A stretch of 64,000 nucleotides of DNA from positions 18,119,778 through 18,183,777 of the forward strand of contig OZ024907.1 of NCBI GenBank assembly GCA_964017125.1. Reading direction: 5' to 3'. The stretch comes from Flabesymbios commensalis (taxonomy: Eukaryota; Annelida; Polychaeta; Terebellida; Flabelligeridae). This document shows, piece after piece, positions 12,738-24,760 of this stretch. The position numbers and the translations under genes are program-made. Under the pieces are notes generated by a model, which had not been told where the DNA came from, ran no database searches, and saw only the letters and a list, made by a program, of their open reading frames with translations. The first letter of the stretch is position 1. Each line of letters begins with the position of its first letter.

Positions 12738-12910
12738 TTAACCCTTAAAGCGCTAAAGTAAATAATTTGAATTTTCACCCACTTAAAATTGTGTCTCGCT
12801 ACCGCGACTCACAACTGTGGATGTTTAAGCACACATTTCGTTCGCAATACCTGCGATTTAAACATGTCAGACGGCTAATAAAAATGGATTTAAACGACTA
12901 TGATAGGAAG
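12738..12910 (+). mobile_element. Family B element, 3' part shortened
   Basis: Starts with TTAACCCTTAAAGCGCTAAA, hairpin left arm and loop present, right arm replaced by CTGTGGATG. Internal GGCTAATAAAAATGG remains. Confidence 0.6.
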
Positions 12911-13405
12911 GATTCCGCTTTACTTTTTACTAAGCCTAGGATAATTAATCAAGCGTATGAGACTAGAACATATTTTTTTGTGTGTGCAAATTGTGTTATC
13001 GTGCTTTTATCATATCTTTTGCTCTCATCTGTTCAAATGTATGGGGTGTGTATATGTACATATGGTAATATGCACTCGAAATTAGGGTGTTGTTTCTTCT
13101 TCTTGGTCTAAATAGTGTGTTTCAACATTAATGAGCTACCAGGCTACTAGCTCACTAACTCACTACATGAACGTACTGGTTAAGATGGACTCAATTACTA
13201 GCTCAAATCATTGCTGTTAATCAGTATCTTCCCTAAATTTGAAGCTGAAAATGCTAACGCAAATTAAAGTTAGAGAAATGGTGCCTGGGATTTATATTTA
13301 CACAAAATAAACACATCCCAAATTTAAGTATTTATTCAACTGAATGTCCGTCATAAACTATTTGATCAATCTTAATGAGATTTTAACAGGACGAGTTGAA
13401 GTTGA

Positions 13406-13579
13406 TCTATCACCCCTTATATGGTATGAATAATTATGTCCTTATATGGGGTGATTGGCTATCATGTGAGGGTCACATGATAGCCAATCACCCCATATAA
13501 GGAAACACTTGTGCCCCATCTTGTGGCAACTTTGCTTTATTGTCACAAATTTATTCATACTTTATAAGGGGTGATAGAA
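13406..13579 (+). mobile_element. Family H: nested palindromic element with CArG boxes
   Basis: The outer arms CTATCACCCCTTATA...GTATGAATAA and TTATTCATAC...TATAAGGGGTGATAG enclose an inner perfect palindrome (13440-13502; ATGGGGTGATTGGCTATCAT / ATGATAGCCAATCACCCCAT). CCTTATATGG occurs at 13415-13424 and 13440-13449, and CCATATAAGG at 13493-13502: three perfect CC(A/T)6GG boxes, the serum response factor consensus. Whether SRF binds is unknown. Confidence 0.7.
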
Positions 13580-13787
13580 CACCTTTAAGATCTTAGCAAA
13601 ACACGGCCCGACAATCACTGTATATCCCAGTGCTGTCAAGACGCTATTCTATTGCTAACAGGATTACTTGGTAATGAAAATGGAATATCAACTGGCTGTA
13701 TAGCAATTTGTCCAAGACTTAATCTGTCAAAGCTCTACTTTACACCGCTAGGATTACCAATGTAGGGTTGAGAGAACCCTTGCATCA

Positions 13788-13820
13788 TGGAGATAGTATA
13801 CTTTACTATCTCCATGCTTG
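13788..13820 (+). repeat. Short palindrome
   Basis: CATGGAGATAGTA / TACTATCTCCATG separated by a few bases, in a larger weak foldback (GCATC...GGATG). Confidence 0.6.
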
Positions 13821-14045
13821 GATGAAGTCCAGCAAAAGAGGATTGGTTCACTAACCATGTGATACTCAATGTATAATATGTGTAAAACACACGTGTTCTA
13901 CTGTGTCACTTCCTTGTCAGTCTGATGATGATGGCACAACGTTGGTTCAAAGCAGCGCCAAAACGGCATGCATTGGACCAACTTTAAAAGCAAATCCGTG
14001 CCATAATTTCTTGTTAGTTGGTTCGTCTCTTCACCATTGTTAATG

Positions 14046-14211
14046 GCCCAATGCTGGCCCAACGTCTGCGACGCTGGGCTACCATTAAAACAACACTGGG
14101 TCAGAACCTCGTGCTGTCAATGAGGCAGACATGGACGAGTGTAGGTCTGTTTAATTTTGGCCCACAGTCTATAACGTTGGACCAACATTAAGCCAACATT
14201 GGGATAACGTC
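14046..14211 (+). mobile_element. Two adjacent family A copies
   Basis: The first is 14046-14100 (CAATGCTGGCCCAACGTC core). The second is 14157-14211 (GTCTATAACGTTGGACC, AAGCCAACATTGGGATAACG) with its left arm largely missing. They are separated by the CAGACATGGACGAG flank. Confidence 0.6.
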
Positions 14212-14882
14212 TCGTATTAGCTTGTTGTCAATGAGACAGACAGGGGCGGGTGGAGATCCAGAGGGGGGGGGGGGGTAGTTAGGGGTGGGTTGGCCACCCC
14301 CTGGTTACTTCCAGGTGGGCAGAGACTGGTAGTGCGGACCTACTGTGGAGATGTCCACACCTCAGAGCGAGCAAACAGCTCCGGGACTGATCCCTGTTTA
14401 AAATATGCCACCCCGGATACCTCTCAGAGCCCCCTGGCTGATTCTACGTGCATCACACACGTTGCCCACACCTTTAAATGTTATGTTTAGTCACCGGAAA
14501 TGTCTGTTTGAATGTAACCATCAAACTAGAAGTGCACGGCGCCTGTTCCTAGAAGAAACCTGAAATATTTCCCTTTTCTAGAAACACATGTAGATCATTG
14601 TTGTTTATACCCGTAAGCCATAATATCGCCCAGTATGTCTACAAGCTTTGCTATGTAGGTCATGGTCCGCCATATGCAGCGAACAAAACAACTTCCGTTT
14701 CTTGGCATTCTGGTCTTCATCGGTCTCACTGACTGACAGAAAACGACAACAAGAAAGTACTGAAGGGCAATGGAGAAGCGTAAACAGGGAGCATGTATCT
14801 TAGCCGAAATCAAAATAACAACAAGATTATTGTGTTATCAAATGGGCATGTCCAGAAAAGTACTTTACTTTAGTTCTTTGAC

Positions 14883-14921
14883 AGGTCATTAACAGGTCAT
14901 TGACAGGTCATTGACAGGTCA
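14883..14921 (+). promoter_or_regulatory. Four AGGTCA half-sites in DR5 spacing
   Basis: AGGTCA at 14883-14888, 14894-14899, 14905-14910 and 14916-14921, each separated by 5 nt (11-bp period). DR5 of AGGTCA is the classic RAR/RXR element. It could equally be a short tandem duplication of ACAGGTCATTG. A 26-bp palindrome (AACATAGGTCC...GGACCTATGTT) follows at 14932-14957. Confidence 0.4.
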
Positions 14922-15559
14922 AACTCTATTAAACATAGGTCCTATGGGACCTATGTTCATTTTCCTGTTAATAATAATTGATATGCGGATAGTTTTGCTA
15001 CAATTTGACTGTATTCTCGAACTTCCGTATTCACTTTGCTGATACTAACAGATTAACATGTTTTCAAACTATTAAAATACTACATTATCATCATTCAATG
15101 TGTGAATTTGTTAGAAGTTGAAACTACTTATATATATTTCCATATCTAAACAATCAGTAGTTTAACATGTGATATTACACATATAATCCGCTGACGTCAA
15201 TGCAAACGCTTGACATATCCATCACACAAGAGTAATAATAATAATAATAAAGTAGATGATACAAAAATAAGAAGAAATGGTTAGCTTTCGAAAGTACTCG
15301 CAGGCCTACTATCAATGTTAACTTCAGGAACAGAAAAATAGTTTTATGTTATTAACTGTGGACAAAGTAATAAACCTTGGTATAGATTGGGCACTTTAGC
15401 ACTAAGAGGTTGAAGGGGAGAAGTGAACAGTCGAAAATTGACAGGAAATCAAAATAGTACTTAACGAGAAGGCACAACAGACAGATGCTACGAGTACTCA
15501 AAGACGACATGGTATAGTATGGAGTGAGTACTCCATTGAAAGCCAAACTAACCGGTGAC

Positions 15560-15618
15560 TAAGACGCTGGGCCAACATTAGCCCAGCATTGGGTCATCGT
15601 GTCGTGTTTGCTGGGCAC
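15560..15618 (+). mobile_element. Family A half copy
   Basis: Only the right half is present: AAGACGCTGGGCCAACATTAG then CATTGGGTCATCGTGTCG and the outer end TGTTTGCTGGGC. Confidence 0.6.
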
Positions 15619-15870
15619 GGCCACATGACTTTGTACAGCTCTTGTGTTGTCATCGACTGATTCTGTGTAGCCTAGTTAATAATATATCATTGATTAGGGG
15701 ATGCTATCTCACTGATTCAGTCAGGTTTTTGTGTTTCTTTCTTTTTCTATTCCACGTCGATCCTATTTCGCAGATTTTATGTTGTTATTTGGCAGTTTTG
15801 TTAGGAAATCGAACTGATTATATACACACTTCTAACATCAATTGGTATTTAACACCTTATCTCACAAATA

Positions 15871-16000
15871 CTGGGCCCGTATTCTCGTACAAGTTACGAT
15901 ATATCCTAGGCTTTAGATTGGTCGAGATGGCCTTTATTCTCGTACAATATACGATATATCGTAGGCCATCTCGACCAATCGTACCTTGTACGTGCCCAGG
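15871..16000 (+). mobile_element. Family F palindromic element
   Basis: CCCGTATTCTCGTACAAG at the left. A nested inner palindrome (TTGGTCGAGATGGCC / GGCCATCTCGACCAA, about 15919-15978) encloses a second CTCGTACAATATACGATATA block. The right end is CCTTGTACGTGCCCAG. Confidence 0.65.
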
Positions 16001-16451
16001 GGCCCATACCACTAAGAATCATAAAATTATCTAATCTCTTATTTTCATTAGAAAAATTAAGATTAATCTTAACTTTTCCATTGAAAATGAGAGTTAAGAT
16101 ATTCTTAATTTTAGAATTGTTATATAGTAGGATGGACGTCTGATATTTCATTTAATCATTGGAAAGGAATTTTCACCTTTCTTGTTTTCGCGGGAGATAA
16201 TTGCTCGGTACAACACACATGGCTTAGCGGCATGCGGAACAGTAGCTCACGCTGACTGCATCGGCAGGGGAAGCTGGAGCAAGTCCTAACACTGGGGACT
16301 GGGGGAGAAGGGGGAGCCCTGTAACCACTCCGCATCTGGTCTCCATCTTGTAAATGCGCGGTGGTTGACAGCACGTGCACGTGGTATTCATTTTCTGATA
16401 TCCCAGCCAGTATGGCTCCGTAATCAAATCAAACTGGAGTGAAATCGCGGA

Positions 16452-16511
16452 CCAATGCTGTGCCAACGTCACAGACCCTGGCCCAATATTGACACAGCAT
16501 TGACACAATGG
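16452..16511 (+). mobile_element. Family A hairpin copy
   Basis: Copy with short TGTGCCAACGTCACAGACC core and ACACAGCATTGACAC right arm. Imperfect. Confidence 0.5.
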
Positions 16512-16632
16512 CCCGCCGCTGCTGTATGGCTGACAGGGAAGGGGTTTGATGTCTGAACATGGCATATTTTTCCGCTATATTAGCATTCCCACTGATACAC
16601 CACGATCCCTGGGAAACATGTAGCACGCTCAT

Positions 16633-16695
16633 CCAATGTTGCGTTAATGCTGGCCCACCGTCTTCGACGCTGGCCCAACATCAACGCAACATTGG
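16633..16695 (+). mobile_element. Family A hairpin copy with private, matched arm changes
   Basis: Arms CCAATGTTGCGTTAATG and CATCAACGCAACATTGG. The GCG/CGC change from the usual GTT/AAC is present on both arms. Confidence 0.75.
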
Positions 16696-17796
16696 GCTAA
16701 AGTATCGTGTTTGCAGGGCAAGATCTATCAGGATCTATCAAGATCTAAAGTCACAGGTCAATTATGAGAATTTGATGGGACAAATAGGATGCAGGCAGAC
16801 GTAAGTCTCACCAAACTCTATTATATGAAGCTTACTATGTTATTATAAATTAGATATTGTAAGATATGTGAAGCTATTTGCAGTAGAAATTTTTTGTGGT
16901 TTTACTCACCGCTTGTGATTTTTAATTTAGCTTATATTCGTACACAGAAACAATAATGTAGTGTGGAAATCAATTGAGAGTAGAGTGTTCACACAAATGA
17001 AGTATGTGTCAAATTCTGCAACAACGTTGTCGTTTTGCTTATAATATTACATAATTATGTTTCTGAAGTTTTTTACCATGCGTATCGTAGACATAGATAT
17101 AGGCAGATTGATATTTTACTAAAGCACGACTTCACAATGAACGAAACAATACTCTTGTTATATTATATATAAGGAAAAATAGACAATGATTTAAAATGTA
17201 TAATTATTCAAGTATATATATGTAAGAAACTGCAGGTGTAAAATTGTCGGTAATATTGAAACTTATACTATTTAACCAGTTAAAATAAGCCTACATATCA
17301 CAAAAAAAAACAATAATAAAACTATATAATTTGTTAGAAAACAATAACATCAGTGAAGAAAACTGGACACTTTATTAAACACATCATCACGGATACTACA
17401 ACATATTCTGAATTTCAGTATCAGTTGTAGGCCCTATCGTACAGTAAGTACAGTACATTGATACAGCCAAGCAGTGACTTGTATGTACGTGGGTATATTC
17501 GATCAGCAGGCGTTTTTCCAGGCCGGATCAGAGAGGTCCCGGGGGACACCAAGGCTGTCTTATATTCTATTAGCATGATGAATCGGTGCACTGTCTGTTT
17601 GTTTTGGTTACTTTTGGTTACTACGCTCAAAGTAACAGGCCACATTCCTGGTGCCGTCTCTGGTAAAATCACAAAGATGTCACTGAGTTTTCGAACAGCG
17701 TTTGAGAAGTTGGCCCAACGCTGGCCCAACTTGTCAAGCGCTGGTCTAAAACTGAGCCAACCATAGCGTAACTATACTGATACTTCCATGTGTATA

Positions 17797-18035
17797 GGGA
17801 TGGTTAACGCTGACATCGGTCAGGCCAAATTTAGGGGTTCAATTCCCATTCTTGGTGTTCAGGTTTCTTCTCAATCCACTCGTAAGCACTCAGTATAGAG
17901 AGCAGCCTCCGTCACAGGAGGTAGCGTGCTTGGCTCAGGCCGCCAGGGCTCTGAAGTGCTAATAGATCAGTGACATCTACTTCATCTCACCTTCCCCAGA
18001 AGGTTCTCCTAGCCCAGTTTAGCCTGTATGTTTTG
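17797..18035 (+). mobile_element. Dimeric SINE, decayed copy without a tail array
   Basis: Unit 1 remnant at about 17797-17860 (GGTTAACGCTG, GGGGTTCAATTCCC). Unit 2 runs 17905-18000 (GAGGTAGCGTGCTTGG, CCGCCAGGGCT). The body runs to about 18035 (AGAAGGTTCTCCTAGCCCAG, TTAGCCTGTATG). It runs straight into a family B remnant. Confidence 0.6.
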
Positions 18036-18039
18036 TTTC

Positions 18040-18110
18040 GCCATCGTGACCCACAACTGCAACCGGGTAAAACAAATCTGATAATTGTCTAATTTTACAC
18101 GAAATTTGCC
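18040..18110 (+). mobile_element. Family B remnant
   Basis: TTTCGCCATCGTGACCCACAACTGC then GGGTAAAACAAATCTG. Heavily decayed. Confidence 0.35.
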
Positions 18111-18527
18111 GTATTCGCTGATTGAGCAGATATTTTTCATTAAAAAACAGTTTACATTTAGTCATCAAATGAAAAGGATTAAAAGTCGATAATTGTCGTA
18201 CTTGGTGACCAAGCGGTCAAGTGTTCAGTAAATTATGTAAATATCATGACGGATTTATGAGACCAATATGTAAGATTCCCAATGAAACAGACTGAATCTG
18301 CTACTTTATATAGACACTGTCTCTCACCAGGAGTTGATAAAGACCACTTCTACTAGCAGCCTAGAGGCTGTAGATGTACAGGAGATAGTGATGATCTTTA
18401 CAGACGGCCTCCTCCATCATAATAATCGTATAACTGACAAAAACAGATCTACAGATTCCACGAGAATATCTGTTCTTCTCGGCAAAGACGAGGTGTTAAC
18501 TCTAGGTACTCGAGGCGCTAAATCATA

Positions 18528-18602
18528 CGATTTAAATTTTGACATACTTGAAATTGTGTCTCGCTACCGCGACCCACAACTTTGCATGTGTTAAAAATTA
18601 CT
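18528..18602 (+). mobile_element. Family B hairpin fragment
   Basis: TTTAAATTTTGACATACTTG, GTGTCTCGCTACCGCGACCC loop and AAAAATTACTTA downstream block. Confidence 0.55.
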
Positions 18603-18676
18603 TACATAATATATGTATAATTCGCATAAAAGCATACGCCATTCTTCACTGAGCCCCCAGTATCTTCCCAGCCATA

Positions 18677-19730
18677 TCAATCAATCAATCAATCAATCAA
18701 TCAATTTATTCCATACAATGCAGTACATCGTTTTGGTATACACAGAAAACAATAATATATTAAGAAAAATACATAGCATACATGATATATATATATACAC
18801 ACATATCAATGCATGGTGTGGCTGACGTCTATGTGTATGGATCACCACGAGAGAAAAAAAACTGTTATTTGTTTTGATATAGTTTTTCTTTTCTCAGTGC
18901 CATAGCGCGTCTGATAAAGATGGCAAGGTTTTCTAATTTCACTGTATCTGAAGTTTTAAAGAGGTTGATAAAGTATGCATCGGGATTTTGGTGCCGACGA
19001 GGCAAGTGTTCATTTCTGAGTGATTCGTTGTGTGCGCTAACACGAATCTCTGCCATGGCTTTTTTAGAATGTAGTTCTAAATTTAAATTTAAATAATTTT
19101 CCATTTTATATTCATGTTTTAATGTAGCATACGTTCTAAGCTTATTACCCCCAGTTTTAGTTACACCTGTGTCTGAATTAATAGAATTGAAAAATAAGTT
19201 TTCATATTTGTGCTTTAAAATATTGTAGACACATTTTGAGATGTTAAAATTGCTTGGTATTGTCGGATTCTGCCAGAAATGAGTTAGTCCACACCGTTCT
19301 AAAACTATTTTAACACCCGTGACCCAATTCTTGACACCACGGCTATCGTTGCGTATATCCTCCTGATAAGCATTGTATATAAGTTTCCCGGGGGATTTTA
19401 AAATTTGGCTCCAAAATTTTATTTGTAGTGCCGCTACACTAAGCATCAGCGGATGACGTCCCAACTCTGCTCGCGCGGCCATGTTTGATGTAAACCGGAC
19501 CGACGCATAACAACAACTTACAATATTTATTTTGCACTTCCTCAAAGGGAATTCTGCCTAAATGATGTATATCTTTTGATTTGTAATTGATATAATCATT
19601 TCCCCATACCTGACAACCATATAATAAAATCGGTTTTACCATTGAATCGAAAAGCTTTAATGAGACAATAGGGTTTTGAACTTTCTGAGATTTGAGTCGT
19701 GTCGTGATTATTAAAGTGTCTAGTTATATT
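18677..19730 (-). mobile_element. 5'-truncated LINE: reverse-transcriptase ORF2 C-terminus, 3' UTR and (TTGA)7 tail
   Basis: Read on the minus strand, the fragment starts near 19730 and encodes the post-catalytic part of a non-LTR retrotransposon ORF2: a VKPILLYGCQVWG block at about 19642-19600, then ARAELGRHPL at about 19480-19450 and a W-rich tail ending at TAA (18865-18867). The two blocks are in different frames, so at least one frameshift lies near 19515-19540, and the catalytic core is absent. After the stop comes a 3' UTR of about 155 nt, AATAAA (18705-18710) and seven TTGA units (18677-18704), a tetranucleotide tail of the kind some LINE clades use. Clade not assigned. Dead copy. Confidence 0.85.
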
Positions 19731-19982
19731 TCAAATTAGTTTTCTTTAGTTTTCTAACAAATTATATACTTTAAACGCTAATGACGACGACAGTCGTTTT
19801 TAATTTATTTGTTATTAGCCGATGAAGTCGCGGTGAGAGTCACTGATGTTGAGTAAAACGCCATTCTAGAATGATGGTCATTTCTTCTTTACTATTTTTT
19901 ATTTGAATGTCAAAGAAAGAGACTGAAAACGGATACAGACGTGATTAGCACTTACCCAACACAAACTTACTAACACAAACAA

Positions 19983-20056
19983 TTGTATAACATCTGTACA
20001 ACGTCGGCCCAACGTCTTCGACGTTGGTCCGACATTGTACAAATGTCATACAAATG
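19983..20056 (+). mobile_element. Family A hairpin, ACATTTGTA subfamily
   Basis: Core CGGCCCAACGTC-TTC-GACGTTGGTCCG with arms TGTACAACG and TTGTACA, then ATACAAATG. It resembles the copies at 32073 and 41092. Confidence 0.7.
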
Positions 20057-20489
20057 TTCTGGTTGATATTGGGCCAGCCTCGTGGACCAACACTAATACC
20101 AATGTTGAGTCAAAACGTCTGGTTTGATGTGTGGGCCTATATAATGTTCATGTCATCATCACTTGTCGCGTACTATACATGCATGCACAGCCGATATCAT
20201 TTGTCATTCGGATATATAAGTAAGCCCATGGAGATAAAGCCTAATGCAGATCTACTCAGATTTAAACCCACCCGTTCTTAACATAGAGTACACTCTAAGC
20301 AGTGTTTTTACAGCGCTGGATAGTGTATCACTGCAATTTGAGTGTAAACATAGAGAAATTTCCTTTATATATCTTTGTATTTATTGTTGAAACAATAGAG
20401 ATCCAGTGCAGCCAATCATAGATTTAGGCTACAAAAGATAGGGTGGAATCAAACCTATAGGCAATAAGAAACGTTGGACCAAAATTGGT

Positions 20490-20545
20490 TCAGGCCAGCC
20501 TAATGTTGGCCAATCGTCTGTGACGCTGGCCCAACATTAAACCTC
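20490..20545 (+). mobile_element. Family A hairpin copy
   Basis: CCTAATGTTGGCCAATCGTC-TGTGACGCTGGCCCAACATT. The left arm is partly degraded. Confidence 0.55.
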
Positions 20546-20899
20546 TACCTACCCAGCAGTCGCAATGATTTGTTGTGCTGATGAAGAGAGAACTCTTAAT
20601 GACACAGGTCGTGTCTTGTATTCTTCGGATTAGAAATTTTAAGGTAGAATCAAATCTAGACCTCTAGTATAAAAATTGGATTTGAAGTATTTTCTGGGCA
20701 TTATATGCATCCCTAGTAGGTAAAGGATCAAAGCAACATTGGGCCAACGTTGAGTATTTGCTGGTTGTCGACACCCAGCCTCTCTCCATATCATTGACGT
20801 GTAGCTCAATGCTCCATATATACGCCCATTGCGTCACACGCCCACTTGCACAACATCTGCAGTGTGTTCACCATTAAAATCCGTCAGCCTGAAAATTAG

Positions 20900-21125
20900 C
20901 TGAACTGCGAGGCTGAGTGTGGTAATTTATTCTGTTCGCATCTCGCACAGTTCCCGCGGCGGCGAGACGCTGAGCGTAGTCAGGCGTATCCAGGGTGACA
21001 GTGTTACCATGGGAACGTGTTATCCGCGGTTTGATCGCTAGGTGGTGTCATCTGGTTTCAATGACAGCTCGTCAGTAAGCTGATCCTCACCAGATTTATC
21101 TTGATCCGGGTCTCTGTCACCAGCG
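20900..21125 (+). other. CpG-rich unique patch in intron 1
   Basis: Contains TTCCCGCGGCGGCGAGACG, GTTATCCGCGG and E-boxes (CATCTG near 21048, CAGATT-type variants). Not repetitive in this window. Possible regulatory block. Confidence 0.25.
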
Positions 21126-21149
21126 ACTCAATAATTGTTACATGTCACT

Positions 21150-21290
21150 AACATACTGTAAACATACAATACACAAACTGTACACATACCATTCACTTAC
21201 TGTACACATATTGTACACATACTGAACACATACCGTACACAAACTGTACACATATCATACACACATACACACAGACTGCATATTGTACAT
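21150..21290 (+). repeat. Degenerate TGTACACATA-type tandem repeat
   Basis: Units built on ACTGTACACATAC recur about every 15-20 bp with many substitutions. A smaller run of the same type (ATACACATATTGTATACAT) lies at about 23260-23310. Confidence 0.6.
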
Positions 21291-22007
21291 GATAAACATA
21301 CAGAGAATATATTGGTTCAAGGTTGGCCTAGCGCTGACTACCATTGGGTCAACCAACTGTGAAGCAATGTTTTGACAAACGCATCAGCGAGCATAACTGA
21401 GACGATATAGGCCTTATCCTCCATCAAAAAGCCCATGTGTCACATGACGGGCTAGTTTTGTGTTGGATGATTTGAAATACCATTTTTATGTGAGATAAAA
21501 CTGATTATAAATGCATATTTGTATATGTTATGTAGTAAAACTTTAATGTTTACACAGTGTGCAGTGCCATTTTATATGCATTACTCATTTCTCCTGCATT
21601 ACTGCTGAGACTGGGCAACTGTTGTATGGATATGAGTGGTGCCAAAACACATTTCTTTCATTATGTTTGGGCATCTTGATTTTGCTTTGGTTCTAGCTTC
21701 TTTTTATTCTTCTAATTGGAGTGCTATTTCTCCCTGTGTTTTCATTCAAGCAACTTTAAACCTTGGCACAATGATCCTTAGGTATGGGGGAGGTGTGCTA
21801 TATCTTGTTTTAGAATTCCTAGTTGTTTTCCGGATTTAGTCAGGATGTTCTGGATCACTATGTGGATAGATGTCGGGTCAATGATGTATATGTCGGGTGA
21901 AGTCTGTTCATTGTGTGAATAGACTGAGGCTGAAATGCGAGAGCGCACAAGCGGGAGCGCACTATTAACCCTTTAAATGCAAGATTTGATAATTAAATTG
22001 CATTTAC

Positions 22008-22215
22008 TAATGTTTTAATGCCGTGCCAGCATCGCAGTCAGTGGCCCAACATTGAACCAATATTGTGTGTTTATATGGAAAGTCTTTTAAATGCTACATT
22101 TGACATTATTAAAAGTTGCAAATCCATTCAAACATGGAACATCAACTCAATGTTGTTTCAATGTTGGGCCAGCGTCGCAGACAGTGATACAGCAATAATT
22201 CAACATAGTCAATGT
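22008..22215 (+). mobile_element. Two decayed family A copies
   Basis: 22008-22066 (AGTGGCCCAACATTGAACC) and 22145-22215 (AATGTTGTTTCAATG, GGGCCAGCGTCGCAGAC). Separated by about 80 bp. Confidence 0.5.
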
Positions 22216-22250
22216 GTTTACCGGGCCTTCTGAATGTCTTCCATTTGACA

Positions 22251-22253
<3 letters not shown>

Positions 22254-22292
<39 letters not shown>
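22254..22292 (+). repeat. (AT)n microsatellite
   Basis: About 39 bp of perfect AT dinucleotides. Confidence 0.95.
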
Positions 22293-22295
<3 letters not shown>

Positions 22296-23033
22296 GAAGT
22301 ACAAAAGTTCAGTGGGGACTTCTGATGTCTGAAAGTTAAAGTCTGTATTCTGAAGTCTAGTCAATTTAAAATGGCTGCCAAGAAAAACATCAGCAAAATT
22401 GCAATTAATCTGTCATAATAAAAATAACTCAACAAAATTCAAAATGGTCGTAAAAACTCTTAAAACTTAGTCCAAACATTATTGTTACTTGAAAAGTCAC
22501 AATTCCCCTGTAGTTTATTTTAATGATTTGCGTGATAGACAACCAATCTAGCACTGGAATCATTGCGGCACATAACAATTGCAATGTGAATGGTCGCACG
22601 TGCCAGTAACCTGGCAACAAGCAGGCTTCCATGGCAACATCCAGGAGTACTTAGCGGTGCTGAGGCACAACCATTTGTCATTCAATGCAAGTAGTAGACC
22701 ACCAACAACAAACTGGCTGAGTATCCATGCGCGGCGGCAAACAAATACACGTGGCCAGCAGAAGTTTATTCACTGCTATCTGCCGAGTTGTTTTACGGAG
22801 GGCTAGGTGGCGGAGTGGGGGGGGGGGGGGTGCTAGGGGGTGATGATCGACACCCTCTCAACATTGTGTCCAAACCTTTTGCACTCTGCCAAATGAAAAT
22901 AAACAGTCACCCTGCGAGTTTACGTTAAACGGGATCTGATCGTACCTCACGAATCTGGACGGCGTCAAAGTGGATCCGCGAAAATCCGGAGGGACTACCG
23001 CGCCAGTGTGCGCGGAAAACGGCATACGTCAAC

Positions 23034-23096
23034 CCAATGGTGGCCTAATGTTTGGCCACCGTCTACGACGATGGCCCAACATTAAGCCACCATTGG
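23034..23096 (+). mobile_element. Family A hairpin copy with private, matched arm changes
   Basis: Arms CCAATGGTGGCCTAATG and CATTAAGCCACCATTGG. GGTGGC pairs with GCCACC, a change from the commoner GTTGGT/ACCAAC, present on both sides. Confidence 0.75.
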
Positions 23097-24274
23097 TGAA
23101 GGTGATCCTTGGTGATTCTTGATTCTGCTGAGTGTGGCCACGTGCGTGTTTGCTCTATCTGATATAGACTCCTCAATATAAGAGGGGGGTGTCAAGGGAA
23201 ATATGATCAAAATAAGGGGGGGGGGGGAAGGGTGCAGCGGTAACGAAAATTCTTAAGATCATACACATATTGTATACATATCATGCATATGATGTACACA
23301 TATCATGCATATAATCAAAAATACATAAGATAAGATCTATCTTATGTATTTCTGATATAATGTACAAAAATTATACATACTGTAAAGAGTCTTAACTGTC
23401 TCTGGTTTCCAATAGAATCAAAACAGACTTAACTTTTGTAATAGGAATGAGGGAAAACTAAATGTTAAGACATTACAATATCAGGATTTTTGTGGGATGG
23501 CCTCTTCACCTGTCCATACAGTGGATAATACGTTTATAATTTTATGCAATAGTTTTTTTAATATTCAGCTCAGCGCTAGATAAAATTTAGTATGTAATAT
23601 GTTGATGTAATATATTCCCTAGGAGGTAAAGGGTTTGTCATAAGGGAATCTCAACACAAAGATTCAAGGAAAAGATAATCAAAATATGTGATGGAGTAGG
23701 ACTCACCAGGAACAAATATCGGCTCGGTGTGGGGGGGGGGGGATCTCTAATTTAGCTTAATATCCAGGAAATATCATTAACATAATTATTATATGCTATA
23801 GGTTATGACAAATGAATGGGTTAATAATCTAAGAAATGGATCGCTTGTCCAACAAAATAGCTGTGTACCTACTTTCTAATAATAATATGTGGCTTGTAGT
23901 TGTATAAGTCCTATTCAAATGACCCATATATATATATATATTAATTTGATACGTCACTCGTGTCATCAGTGTCTCTACTGTGGCACCCACTGGTAAGTCA
24001 GTGAAATTGATACACATGTAATTGATTGGATTTTTTTTTACAGCATGATCAATAATATAACAACAACGTTCTTAAATAACAATTCTACCCCTTTCGCCAC
24101 GTTCTGGTGTAGCCAGAATCTGTGATTTTGTCCAGAGCAACAGATCTTCTCTCCTGTCATAACTCGTCAGCTCAGCAGCCATGGACAACATCCCACGTGC
24201 AGCATCAGGGTCAATGTCTCAAGACTACATATACAGCCTACAATATCTATGTACCACATAATAAGTAATATGTT

Positions 24275-24478
24275 TAGTTACTTTGTGACTATGTGAATTG
24301 CTAGCGCAATTCCCATCGCAAAGTAAATGAACATATTCAATTTTATTTGCAACTGTAGCAAATAAAACGAAAGCTAAACATCCTCATTTCAATGGCTTGT
24401 AATATTTTATTTGAAATTACTTTATTGAGAAATTACCCTGTGACGCATATTCAGCGCCATCAGAAGGTAAAGGGTTAA
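24275..24478 (-). mobile_element. Family D element
   Basis: GAATTGCTAGCGCAATTC centre with CTTTG/CAAAG arms. The far end is GAAGGTAAAGGGTTAA. Confidence 0.5.
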
Positions 24479-24760
24479 TTATGTAATATAGGGGCATATG
24501 CCTTGTGGTGGGAAAAATCTCGTATATATACACACTACACAGCTTACACTATATATTCACGATGAAATAAAATGAAAAAGGCATAAATCTGTAATACCTA
24601 GAATAATAATATTGTATATTGTAGGCTATGGAACATATGACTCACAATAGTATAGACCTATGTTATGTCGAACCTATCCGCCACCAATTCACAACAACGT
24701 AACATGGACACAGTTCTGTAACGAAAAATTAGGCTTACGACAAATTGTTCAGTTATACCT

